A DNA stretch of 35,488 bases, taken from assembly GCA_002402315.1 (NCBI GenBank), contig DHFP01000031.1, forward strand, positions 1 through 35,488. Direction: 5' to 3'. Numbering within the stretch: the first letter of the stretch is position 1; every line of letters begins with the position of its first letter. Shown here in pieces: positions 16,255 to 23,976 of this stretch. A program made the translations under genes and the position numbers. Below the pieces are notes generated by a model, which had not been told where the DNA came from, ran no database searches, and saw nothing but the letters and a program-made list of their open reading frames with translations. Origin of the DNA: Clostridiales bacterium UBA4821 (GTDB lineage Bacteria > Bacillota > Clostridia > Acetivibrionales > UBA4821).

Positions 16255-17460
16255 ATGGAAAGAATCAAGGTAGTCATTGCAGATGATATAAAAGAAACCA
16301 GGGAGAATATTAAGAAACTGCTGTCCTTCGAAAAGAATATAGAGGTTATTGGTGAAGCTGAGAACGGTGAAGAAGCAGTTTTTATTGTGAAAGAATCAAG
16401 GCCGGATATAGTCTTGATGGATATAAATATGCCAATAAAAGACGGCATAAAGGCAACTGAAGAAATTTCAATCCAGATACCGGATACTGCAGTAATAATG
16501 GTATCAGTTCAGGGCGAGCAGGAATATTTGAAAAAGGCAATGTCAGCAGGAGCCAGGGACTTTATAGTAAAGCCGTTTTCAGAAGAAGACTTGGTTCAGA
16601 CCATAATGAAAATCTACAGCATTGAGCAGAAAAGAAAAGAAGGGATAAGTGCACCTAAAAAGAAAGAAGAAATTATATCGAAGGTTATTTCAGTATTCAG
16701 TACCAAAGGTGGTGTTGGAAAAACTACAATTGCGTCTAATCTGGCAGTAAGTATTGCAAGATTAACAAGAAAGAAGGTAGCGTTGGTTGATCTGGACCTC
16801 CAATTCGGAGATGTGGCAATAATGCTGAATGTTTCATTAAGAAGCACAATTTCAGATTTGATAAAAGAAATAAACCAGGTAGATTCAAGTAGCATAGAGG
16901 ACTATATGGTGACACATTTCTCAGGAATAAAGGTGCTGCCGGCACCGGTTAAACCCGAATATGCAGAATACATAACCCCGGCACATGTTACAAAAATAAT
17001 TAACAGCTTAAGAGGAAGGTTCCATTATATAGTGGTAGATACTTCCAACATCTTCAATGAAACAGTTCTAAGCGCTCTTGATTTGTCTGATAAGATTCTA
17101 TGTATATCTACGCTGGATTTACCAACAATTAAAAACATTAAATCAGGTCTGGACATAATGGAGTCATTACATTATTCAAACAACAAGATTAACATAGTGT
17201 TAAACAAAGCATCCGAACAGTTCGGTATAAAATATAAAGATTTTGAGGATACCTTAAAGTATCCTATTTGGTCGTATATACCCGAAGATAGCCAGACGGT
17301 TATTTCTTCTGCTAACAAAGGTTTCCCATTTGTTATTACAAGAGCTGAAACCAAGGTTGCGAAAAGTATAATGGCAATGTCAAAAGAATTGACAGAAGAA
17401 AAGAAAGAAGAGGTACAAGTAAAGGAAAAAGCAGGTTTTCTAAAGTTATTTAGTCTGTGA
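16255..17460 (+). CDS. CpaE/TadZ-type protein: receiver plus MinD-like ATPase
   Basis: TadZ/CpaE proteins position the Tad machine at the pole. Residues 1-120 form a complete CheY-like receiver: Asp10-Asp11, phosphoacceptor Asp56 (DIVLMDINMP) and Lys106 (DFIVKPF). Residues 143-380 form a MinD/ParA ATPase with an intact deviant Walker A, STKGGVGKTT (Lys151 and Lys156), and VALVDLDLQFGD. CpaE receivers are often degenerate, but this one keeps all key residues, so control by a histidine kinase is plausible. A Lys/Glu-rich linker follows. cpaF begins 11 bp after its stop codon. The kinase is not in this window. Confidence 0.9.
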   Translation: MERIKVVIADDIKETRENIKKLLSFEKNIEVIGEAENGEEAVFIVKESRPDIVLMDINMPIKDGIKATEEISIQIPDTAVIMVSVQGEQEYLKKAMSAGARDFIVKPFSEEDLVQTIMKIYSIEQKRKEGISAPKKKEEIISKVISVFSTKGGVGKTTIASNLAVSIARLTRKKVALVDLDLQFGDVAIMLNVSLRSTISDLIKEINQVDSSSIEDYMVTHFSGIKVLPAPVKPEYAEYITPAHVTKIINSLRGRFHYIVVDTSNIFNETVLSALDLSDKILCISTLDLPTIKNIKSGLDIMESLHYSNNKINIVLNKASEQFGIKYKDFEDTLKYPIWSYIPEDSQTVISSANKGFPFVITRAETKVAKSIMAMSKELTEEKKEEVQVKEKAGFLKLFSL

Positions 17461-17471
17461 GGTGTATAAAT

Positions 17472-18815
17472 ATGTCACTTCTTGAGAGATTACAAAAAGA
17501 GAAGGATTATGAAGAAGAACAAAAACCTCAAAAACTGAAAAAGGTTCAGGTCCATGAAGACCCGTATAAGGATATTAAAAAAAAGATCCATGCAAAAATT
17601 GTTGATGACATTAAGAATCTTAAAAAGAGTGAAGATGATGAAGACGGGTTAGAGGCTCATATAGTAAGCCTTGTTGAGTCAATTCTTGAAGATGAAAGCA
17701 CGTATTTATCAAAAAGCGAGAAGCAGAAGATAATCTCAGAAATCATTGATGAGACAATTGGTTTTGGACCCATTAATCCACTGATAAATGACCCTGCAGT
17801 TTCTGAAATTATGGTTAATGGTCCTAATCAAGTATATGTAGAGCAAAATGGTAAGCTGATCCTTTCAAACATAACATTTAGGGATGATCAGCATATTATG
17901 CACGTAATAGAGAAGATTGTTGCTCCGCTTGGAAGAAGGATTGATGAGAGTTCGCCGATGGTTGACGCAAGATTGCCAAACGGTTCGAGGGTAAATGCAA
18001 TTATACCCCCTTTGGCCCTAAATGGCCCAACAATAACAATCCGTAAGTTTTCTGAAAAGCCCCTGACTATCAAGGATCTGATTAATTTCGGAACAATAAC
18101 ACCAAGTATAGCTATGTTTCTGAAAGCGTGTGTTGAAGCAAGACTAAATATAGTTGTATCGGGTGGAACCGGCAGCGGTAAGACAACTACACTAAACGTG
18201 CTATCTTCATTCATTCCTGAGGACGAGAGAATTGTAACAATAGAAGATGCTGCCGAGCTTCAATTAGGACAGGACCATATAGTCAGATTGGAGACAAGGC
18301 CTCCTAATATTGAAGGGAAAGGAGCCATTTCCATCAGGGATCTTGTAAGAAACTCCTTAAGAATGAGGCCTGATAGGATAGTAGTCGGTGAGGTAAGAAG
18401 CGGAGAGGCGCTCGATATGCTCCAGGCTATGAACACCGGTCACGATGGCTCACTTACAACCGGACATGCCAACAGCCCGAGAGATATGCTGGCCAGGCTT
18501 GAGACCATGGTTCTTATGGCGGGTATGGAACTGCCTGTAAAAGCCATAAGAGAACAGATAGCCTCTGCAGTAGATTTAATCGTTCAGCAGTCCAGGCTGA
18601 AAGACGGTACCAGAAGAATAACGCATATAACTGAGGTAGTTGGAATGGAAGGAGAGGTCATAACCCTGCAGGATATATTTGTTTTTAAAGCAAAGGGTAA
18701 GGATGAGAGAGGCAGAATAATTGGTGACATAGTACCAACAGGAATCAAGCCAAAATTCATGGAGAAATTTGATGGTTCAGGAGTCTACTTGCCTAATGAT
18801 ATATTTAGTGTCTGA
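17472..18815 (+). CDS. cpaF: CpaF/TadA secretion ATPase
   Basis: This hexameric ATPase drives Flp pilus extension. The 447-residue protein has a charged, partly coiled N-terminus, the VSEIMVNGPNQVYVEQNG segment, Walker A SGGTGSGKTTTL (Lys237), the VTIEDAAELQL Asp box, Walker B DRIVVGEVRSGEALDML and the GHDGSLTTGHANS His box. All are intact. The ATG at 17472 follows GAGGTG, which overlaps the stop codon of the receiver-ATPase gene, indicating coupling. It is followed by tadB and tadC, its membrane platform partners. Confidence 0.95.
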   Translation: MSLLERLQKEKDYEEEQKPQKLKKVQVHEDPYKDIKKKIHAKIVDDIKNLKKSEDDEDGLEAHIVSLVESILEDESTYLSKSEKQKIISEIIDETIGFGPINPLINDPAVSEIMVNGPNQVYVEQNGKLILSNITFRDDQHIMHVIEKIVAPLGRRIDESSPMVDARLPNGSRVNAIIPPLALNGPTITIRKFSEKPLTIKDLINFGTITPSIAMFLKACVEARLNIVVSGGTGSGKTTTLNVLSSFIPEDERIVTIEDAAELQLGQDHIVRLETRPPNIEGKGAISIRDLVRNSLRMRPDRIVVGEVRSGEALDMLQAMNTGHDGSLTTGHANSPRDMLARLETMVLMAGMELPVKAIREQIASAVDLIVQQSRLKDGTRRITHITEVVGMEGEVITLQDIFVFKAKGKDERGRIIGDIVPTGIKPKFMEKFDGSGVYLPNDIFSV

Positions 18816-18833
18816 GAATGGTGGTGGTAACAA

Positions 18834-19796
18834 ATGAAAGAGGGTATATTTTTTCTATGCTTCATAACATTGCTGGCAATATTTTACTTAATAATATCAA
18901 TTTCTATAAACAAGCAGAAGTCAATTTTGAGACTTAAAAAATATATAGATGAGAAAAGTTACAATGAGAAAAAAAGAAAATCTGAGTTTAAAATTAAGAA
19001 TATTTTAAGTATACTTTCGAGAACTGTCAGGGAAATGAAGGTGTTGGACGGGTATAGGGAAAAAACCCAATACAGTCTGGTTAAAGCCCATATTCCACTG
19101 AAAGCGGAGGAATTCATTACACTCAGGATTTTGCTGGCTTTTAGTTTTATGTTTCTTGGTTACATATCCGGTAAGCAGCTTGTACTTATTCTGATACTTG
19201 GTTCTATAGGGTGGATTGGTCCGTCAATTTATGTTGGTTCAAGAATAAAAAATAGAATTAAACAGTTAAACGATTCCCTGGGAGATGCAATAGTTTTAAT
19301 TTCAAATTCACTGAAAGCAGGATATAGCTTTTTTCAGGCAATTGATATAGTTGCCCAAGAAATGACCGGGCCGATAGCGCAAGAGTTTACATTATTGCAA
19401 AAAGAAATAAACCTTGGATTTACAACTGAGGAAGCCTTGGACAATCTATTAAAGAGAGTTAAAAGTGACGATTTGGAATTGGTTATTACGGCTGTACTAA
19501 TCCAGAGACAGGTAGGTGGAAATCTGGCTGAGGTGCTGGATAATATCTCTTCGACTATAAGAGAGAGGGTCAAAATCAAGGGAGAAATAAAAGCTATAAC
19601 AGCTCAAGGCAGGATCTCCGGAATAATAATATCAATACTGCCACCGGCCTTGGGAGTTGTGCTTTATCTAATAAACCCCGACCATATTAAACTTCTATTT
19701 ACAAACACAATTGGACTTATAATGGTTGGGTTATCAGTAGGCATGGAATTAATGGGCATTTACTTTATCAGAAGGATTGTAAAAATTGAAGTATAA
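18834..19796 (+). CDS. tadB: TadB inner-membrane platform protein
   Basis: TadB and TadC are GspF-family integral membrane proteins that form the base on which the CpaF ATPase acts. The 320-residue product has an N-terminal helix (residues 4-23), a pair of helices near 95-130, a cytoplasmic GspF domain (LNDSLGDAIVLISNSLKAGY with later QREVG-like QRQVGGNLAEVLDNIS) and two C-terminal helices. The QVGGNLAEVLDNI motif is a TadB hallmark. The ATG at 18834 follows GGTGGTGGTAA. tadC starts 23 bp downstream. Confidence 0.92.
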   Translation: MKEGIFFLCFITLLAIFYLIISISINKQKSILRLKKYIDEKSYNEKKRKSEFKIKNILSILSRTVREMKVLDGYREKTQYSLVKAHIPLKAEEFITLRILLAFSFMFLGYISGKQLVLILILGSIGWIGPSIYVGSRIKNRIKQLNDSLGDAIVLISNSLKAGYSFFQAIDIVAQEMTGPIAQEFTLLQKEINLGFTTEEALDNLLKRVKSDDLELVITAVLIQRQVGGNLAEVLDNISSTIRERVKIKGEIKAITAQGRISGIIISILPPALGVVLYLINPDHIKLLFTNTIGLIMVGLSVGMELMGIYFIRRIVKIEV

Positions 19797-19819
19797 TACA
19801 CAAATCTGGGGGTGGACTT

Positions 19820-20752
19820 ATGAAACCAGTTCTATTTATACTACTTTTTACAACTGTATTTTTATTAGTATATATTATTCTAAGCTTCTCTCAGAAGGAA
19901 AATCTGTCTGTGAAGAGCCGGTTGAAGAAAATTGCCAGGAAGAAGAATTCATATCATTTTGAAGAGGAATTAAATCAGCCTCTTTATAAAAGAATACTTA
20001 AGCCTTTAGTTGAAGACTTGGCCAAAGGCCTATTAAGAATTACCCCCAAAGAAATGATAAATAATTTTGAGAAAAAGATAATAATGGCCGGGCAGCCTTT
20101 CAACTTTACTATAAAAGAATGGACAAACTTGCAAGCATTATTGATTGTAGTATTGCCTTCGCTGACATTATTTCTGGGACTGGTTAAAGGATTTGACCCA
20201 CGTAAGACAATATTTCTGATACTCATACAAGTATTGTTAGGTTTTTTACTTCCCAATCTCTTTCTCACAAAAAAAGTTCAGGATAGAAAGAAGGAAATAC
20301 TGAAGTTTCTTCCGGACGTAATAGATTTCTTAACAGTCAGTGTAGAAGCAGGGCTAGGGTTTGATGGTGCACTTGCAAAGGTTGTGGACAAGATGCCTGG
20401 TCAAATTGCTAAAGAATTTGGCCGGGTTCTGCAGGAAATGAAGATGGGAAAGCCTAAGAAAGAAGCTTTAAAAGAGATGAGCAACAGGGTAGGCTTACCT
20501 GATCTGACTACTTTTGTCGGGTCAATAATTCAAGCTGAACAATTAGGTGTAAGTATAGGTAATGTTTTAAGGATACAGTCTGAGCAGATGAGGCAAAAAA
20601 GGCGTCAGCGTGCTCAGGAAAAGGCTATGAAGGCGCCGATAAAGATGCTTCTTCCAATGGTGTTCTTCATATTCCCAACAATATTTACCGTCTTAATAGG
20701 ACCGGTAATAATAAAAATGATTAAAGTATTTATGAACCAGGGGTGCATTTAA
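19820..20752 (+). CDS. tadC: TadC inner-membrane platform protein
   Basis: This is the partner of TadB in the membrane base of the Flp pilus. The 310-residue product has an N-terminal helix, two helices near residues 100-150, then the TadC-type GspF domain: FLPDVIDFLTVSVEAGLGFD, PGQIAKEFGRVLQEMKMG, and the AEQLGVSIGNVLRIQSEQMR and RRQRAQEKAMKAPIKMLLP blocks. It ends in a hydrophobic helix. The ATG at 19820 follows GGGGGTGG. It is the last gene of the first tad locus, and a hairpin repeat begins 39 bp after its stop. Confidence 0.93.
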   Translation: MKPVLFILLFTTVFLLVYIILSFSQKENLSVKSRLKKIARKKNSYHFEEELNQPLYKRILKPLVEDLAKGLLRITPKEMINNFEKKIIMAGQPFNFTIKEWTNLQALLIVVLPSLTLFLGLVKGFDPRKTIFLILIQVLLGFLLPNLFLTKKVQDRKKEILKFLPDVIDFLTVSVEAGLGFDGALAKVVDKMPGQIAKEFGRVLQEMKMGKPKKEALKEMSNRVGLPDLTTFVGSIIQAEQLGVSIGNVLRIQSEQMRQKRRQRAQEKAMKAPIKMLLPMVFFIFPTIFTVLIGPVIIKMIKVFMNQGCI

Positions 20753-20790
20753 TTTAAGTGAAGAAAATTTTAGTAAATTCTCTGAAGTTA

Positions 20791-20901
20791 GCTCCCTCTC
20801 TATCTCTCCCTCACTTCAAGGGAGAGCAAAAGTTGCTCTTCGAAGACCTTCTAATCCCTCTTCCCCTTGAAGTGAGGGGAAGAGGATAGGAGTTAGGGAG
20901 T
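20791..20901 (+). repeat. Dispersed hairpin repeat, copy 2
   Basis: This is a diverged copy of the repeat at 3427-3528 and 32870-32971. CCCTCACTTCAAGGG pairs with CCCTTGAAGTGAGGG, and a second hairpin AGAGCAA/TTGCTCT lies just inside the 5' arm, giving a cruciform shape. It lies just after tadC and occupies the first part of the 315-bp gap 20753-21067. It may protect or end the tad transcript; there is no T-run. Confidence 0.8.
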
Positions 20902-20991
20902 TGGATCAGTGCTTAACTTATGTTTATCCTTCAGCTTTTTTACAATTATTTCTTCACATTTAGTTTATGCACCCATGAACCAGTAACACAC

Positions 20992-21020
20992 TTGACATTA
21001 GATTTTAGGGGAATTATAAT
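20992..21020 (+). promoter_or_regulatory. Consensus sigma-A promoter of the ylbF gene
   Basis: TTGACA (20992-20997), 17 bp spacer and TATAAT (21015-21020) form a perfect consensus promoter, 47 bp before the next gene. The rest of the gap 20902-20991 shows nothing I recognise. Confidence 0.9.
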
Positions 21021-21067
21021 GAAAAAGGTCATAAATTTTAAGAAATGAATTCCGCAGGGGGTTACGT

Positions 21068-21412
21068 ATGAACGTATACGATAAAGCACATGAGCTTGCT
21101 AGAGCGTTTAGAGAAAGCCAAGAGCTCAGGGAGCTTAAAAGGATAAAAAATACTGTTTTCAGCAGCTCAAAAAGTAAGGAAATGATCACAGATTTTAAAA
21201 AGAAGCAGTTTGAACTTCAGACCGGGCAGTTAGCAGGAAAAGAACCGGAGAAGGAAAAACTTGACCAGCTCCAACAGTTGTACAGTATACTTATAGCTAA
21301 TCCGGAGATAAGTAAATATTTCGAAGCGGAGTACCGCTTCGATAGCATGGTTTCCGATATTTACAAGATTTTAGGTGAATCAATTGGAGTGGATCAGGAA
21401 TTAATAAAATAA
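21068..21412 (+). CDS. YlbF/YmcA family regulator
   Basis: The 114-residue helical protein has the family pattern: MNVYDKAHELARAFRESQEL, then FKKKQFELQTGQLAGKEPEK, and a closing helix ISKYFEAEYRFDSMVSDIYK. In Bacillus subtilis, YlbF and YmcA with YaaT form the Ric complex, which affects RNase Y-dependent mRNA processing, competence, biofilm and sporulation. The ATG at 21068 follows CAGGGGG. The gene has its own perfect promoter and separates two pilus loci, with spo0A 10 kb downstream. A link to control of pili or sporulation is inference only. Confidence 0.82.
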   Translation: MNVYDKAHELARAFRESQELRELKRIKNTVFSSSKSKEMITDFKKKQFELQTGQLAGKEPEKEKLDQLQQLYSILIANPEISKYFEAEYRFDSMVSDIYKILGESIGVDQELIK

Positions 21413-21443
21413 TAAAAACGACTTCGATAGGAGAAATTTAAAG

Positions 21444-21785
21444 ATGAGTAAAGAAGATATATTATTTGAAAGGGATTTGCTATTCGCCACAGATGATTCA
21501 AATGAAATCGGAGTTGTTAAAGTTAAGCTCTACGGAGCTGAGAAATTAAGTAAAATTACAGCAGTAATAGAAGCTAAATCTGAACACAATCCGTTGCAAT
21601 ACGTTGAGTCGGTATTACATTCATTAGATGTTGAAATATTCAAAAGGATAAACATAAACATAATAGATAATATTGATGTTATCTTTAATAATAGCGGTAA
21701 GGTCTTGAGAGTAACCTTTGAAAGCAAAGATTCGTTTATTCCGTATCAATTGGAGGAAGTAGAACTGCCAGACTTCGAAGTATAG
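21444..21785 (+). CDS. Hypothetical protein, 113 residues
   Basis: I do not recognise the family. The protein is acidic, soluble and without a signal peptide or membrane helix; alternating strands and helices (IGVVKVKLYGAEKLSKITAV, NPLQYVESVLHSLDVEIFKR, KVLRVTFESKDSF) suggest a small alpha/beta domain. The ATG at 21444 follows ATAGGAG. It lies 31 bp after the YlbF gene and so is probably in the same transcript. Between its stop and the next operon (21786-22071) there is a bulged hairpin (21796-21828) without a T-run. Confidence 0.75.
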   Translation: MSKEDILFERDLLFATDDSNEIGVVKVKLYGAEKLSKITAVIEAKSEHNPLQYVESVLHSLDVEIFKRININIIDNIDVIFNNSGKVLRVTFESKDSFIPYQLEEVELPDFEV

Positions 21786-21952
21786 ATTTTTAGTCTATCT
21801 GTTTATATTTATCTATAAATTCCAGATATCGAAGAAGCAAAGGATTTATTGTTACTTGTCTAATTTATATTCAGATTATAGATTTTTGTCTTATTTTTAA
21901 ATTACATGTCAAAATACACAAAATATATGTTTTTTTTTATGCATTATGACAA

Positions 21953-21981
21953 TTGAAAGTATTCTCGCAGTAATGTATAAT
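21953..21981 (+). promoter_or_regulatory. Promoter of the second Tad-like operon
   Basis: TTGAAA (21953-21958), 17 bp spacer and TATAAT (21976-21981). The predicted leader is about 84 nt and contains AAAAAATTACAAATGCAG (22011-22028), which recurs with one change in the spo0A leader. Confidence 0.8.
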
Positions 21982-22071
21982 ATAAATATAGAGATTGTGT
22001 TGTATTGTGTAAAAAATTACAAATGCAGTATATAAGGGAAACCTAAGATAAATTATTAAAGGGGGGTTAAT

Positions 22072-23079
22072 ATGGATTTTCAAAGAATAAAAGCAATTAT
22101 AATATTATTAATTGGTGTATTGTTTATTGTCGGAGTTACATATTTTGCAACTGTAAAAGCAATTATACCCCAAAAGGAGGAACATCTGGCCCAACAAGCT
22201 GTGGCAAAACAGAATTTGAAAAAAGTAATTGTAGCCAAAGACCAAATATCAATGGGAACAAAAATTACCGATGATATGGTCGAATATAAAGATGTACCGC
22301 AAAACAACTTGATGGATAATTTTATGACAGTAAGAGATGAGGTAGTGGGTAAAACTGTAAAAACGAATATTTATAAGAACGAGCAAATTACTAGTGATAG
22401 ACTGGATTCAAATGCGGAGTTAAATGATAAAAATAAAGAAAAATTTTTAACTCCGGAGGAAATAGAAAATGAGAAGGAACTGCAGACGAGTCACAGGTTA
22501 ATTACTATTGATATCCCAAAGTATAACTTTGTAAACGGATCGGTTAAAAAGGGTTCGCTGGTAGACATACTTGTAGAGAAAGGCCAAGGGCAGTATGATG
22601 TAGTACTCCCCAAGGCAGTAATTCGTGATCTAAAAGAGGTTCAAGGTAGTTCTAACGAAAGTTCTAATAAAGGTGATAATGTTGAAATACAGCCTAAGAG
22701 ACCGCTGCCTCAACCCATATTGAAAGGCGGAGAACAGGAAAATCTTCTACCATCTACAGCTGCACATCTGACATTGAAGAATAATCCGGCGCTTACTGAA
22801 ACAAGCGATTATAGAATTACGATAAGGGTTACTGAAAAAGAACATAAGAGAGTCATGCATGCAATGACTTATGGAAAGTTCATGACAAGAGAGTATGTAT
22901 CAGAAAGTCAGCCGCCAAGCAAAATCACATTCTACAGCCCTTATGAAGATATGGTTTCGGGAGACGGAACAGTACTACCCAAAAGACCGGCTGCTAACAA
23001 AGCAGGAAATATAGCAAGTCCTGCTAATGCAAATACGTCAAATGGTACAACAACCAATACTCAGCCAACCGGACGGTAG
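22072..23079 (+). CDS. CpaB-like SAF-domain protein of the second locus
   Basis: The 335-residue protein has a single N-terminal membrane helix (IIILLIGVLFIVGVTYFA), a short coiled stretch and an SAF domain (about residues 50-115: VIVAKDQISMGTKITDDMV, VVGKTVKTNIYKNEQITSDR). A second beta-rich part (about 150-290) is followed by an Ala/Asn/Thr-rich tail that resembles a disordered wall-spanning linker. It matches the CpaB layout but with little identity to the 15481 gene. The ATG at 22072 follows AAGGGGGG. It begins the second Tad-like operon. Confidence 0.78.
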   Translation: MDFQRIKAIIILLIGVLFIVGVTYFATVKAIIPQKEEHLAQQAVAKQNLKKVIVAKDQISMGTKITDDMVEYKDVPQNNLMDNFMTVRDEVVGKTVKTNIYKNEQITSDRLDSNAELNDKNKEKFLTPEEIENEKELQTSHRLITIDIPKYNFVNGSVKKGSLVDILVEKGQGQYDVVLPKAVIRDLKEVQGSSNESSNKGDNVEIQPKRPLPQPILKGGEQENLLPSTAAHLTLKNNPALTETSDYRITIRVTEKEHKRVMHAMTYGKFMTREYVSESQPPSKITFYSPYEDMVSGDGTVLPKRPAANKAGNIASPANANTSNGTTTNTQPTGR

Positions 23080-23136
23080 TTTATCAGGTATATTGCTTTA
23101 GCAACACTATAATTTTACAAGGAGAGGAACCTACAA

Positions 23137-23946
23137 ATGCTAATTTCAGTAAACAATATTAGAAAGGCAAGCGGTACGTCAACATTTTCGATAGCCTTGG
23201 GGGTATTGCTCTCGCAAGCAACTGACTTTTCAGTCTTACTTATAGATGCAAGCTACATTTACTCGGATATAGACCAGATACTTGGTATAGAGACTGACAG
23301 AGGCTTGGATGACGTGCTTGATTTACTTAACAGCAATAAAATCACCGAAAAACATTTTAAAGATATAGCTATAGAACTAGGAAACTTTTATATACTAACC
23401 GGGTCCAAAATATCGCAATATAACAGGTTTGAAATGGATGACATCAACTATAACAGAATATTCAATATAGCAGATTCATTGTTTGACGTTGTTATAGTTG
23501 ATTCTCCGACAAGAAAGATGGCTAACTTTTTAGCAGAGAAAGGTAAAACATATGAAAGATATCTAAATGTTCTATTGGCTAAGCAAAACTTCTTAATATT
23601 TGAGAAATATAGCAGAAGTAAGGAGTATAATGCTGACAAGTCTGTAGTGCTCATGAATAAATACTGGGAAGCCCGTAAGTTCAATAAAAACCATATTATA
23701 AACGAATATAAGATAAATATTCCGGTATTTACCCTCAGACATTCAGACAAGCTGATGGAAGCATATAATGACAGGCTGTTGGATAGATACCTGCTAAATG
23801 AAAATGACGGTTATATAGAGGATATGAAAATTTTCATGAATTACCTGGCTGAAACATTGCAGTTTCAGTTGAAGAGTGAATACGTAGTAAAAAAGAATGT
23901 AGTCGATTCCGCAGCCGCTCCCAAGAAAAAAGGGCTGTTCTGGTAA
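23137..23946 (+). CDS. TadZ-like protein with degenerate P-loop
   Basis: The 269-residue protein has the MinD/TadZ outline: an opening strand MLISVNNI, loop RKASGTSTFSIALGVLL, strand VLLIDASYIYSDIDQILG and strand FDVVIVDSPTRK. The deviant Walker A is broken. Where KGGVGKTT is expected it reads RKASGTST, so both the signature lysine and the P-loop lysine are replaced. Atypical Walker A boxes are known in TadZ, so a scaffold rather than an ATPase is likely. There is no receiver domain. The C-terminal tail is basic (PKKKGLFW). It precedes the ATPase gene, as cpaE precedes cpaF in the first locus. Confidence 0.7.
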   Translation: MLISVNNIRKASGTSTFSIALGVLLSQATDFSVLLIDASYIYSDIDQILGIETDRGLDDVLDLLNSNKITEKHFKDIAIELGNFYILTGSKISQYNRFEMDDINYNRIFNIADSLFDVVIVDSPTRKMANFLAEKGKTYERYLNVLLAKQNFLIFEKYSRSKEYNADKSVVLMNKYWEARKFNKNHIINEYKINIPVFTLRHSDKLMEAYNDRLLDRYLLNENDGYIEDMKIFMNYLAETLQFQLKSEYVVKKNVVDSAAAPKKKGLFW

Positions 23947-23976
23947 AACTAATGATAAGCTGGAGGGGGAAATACA

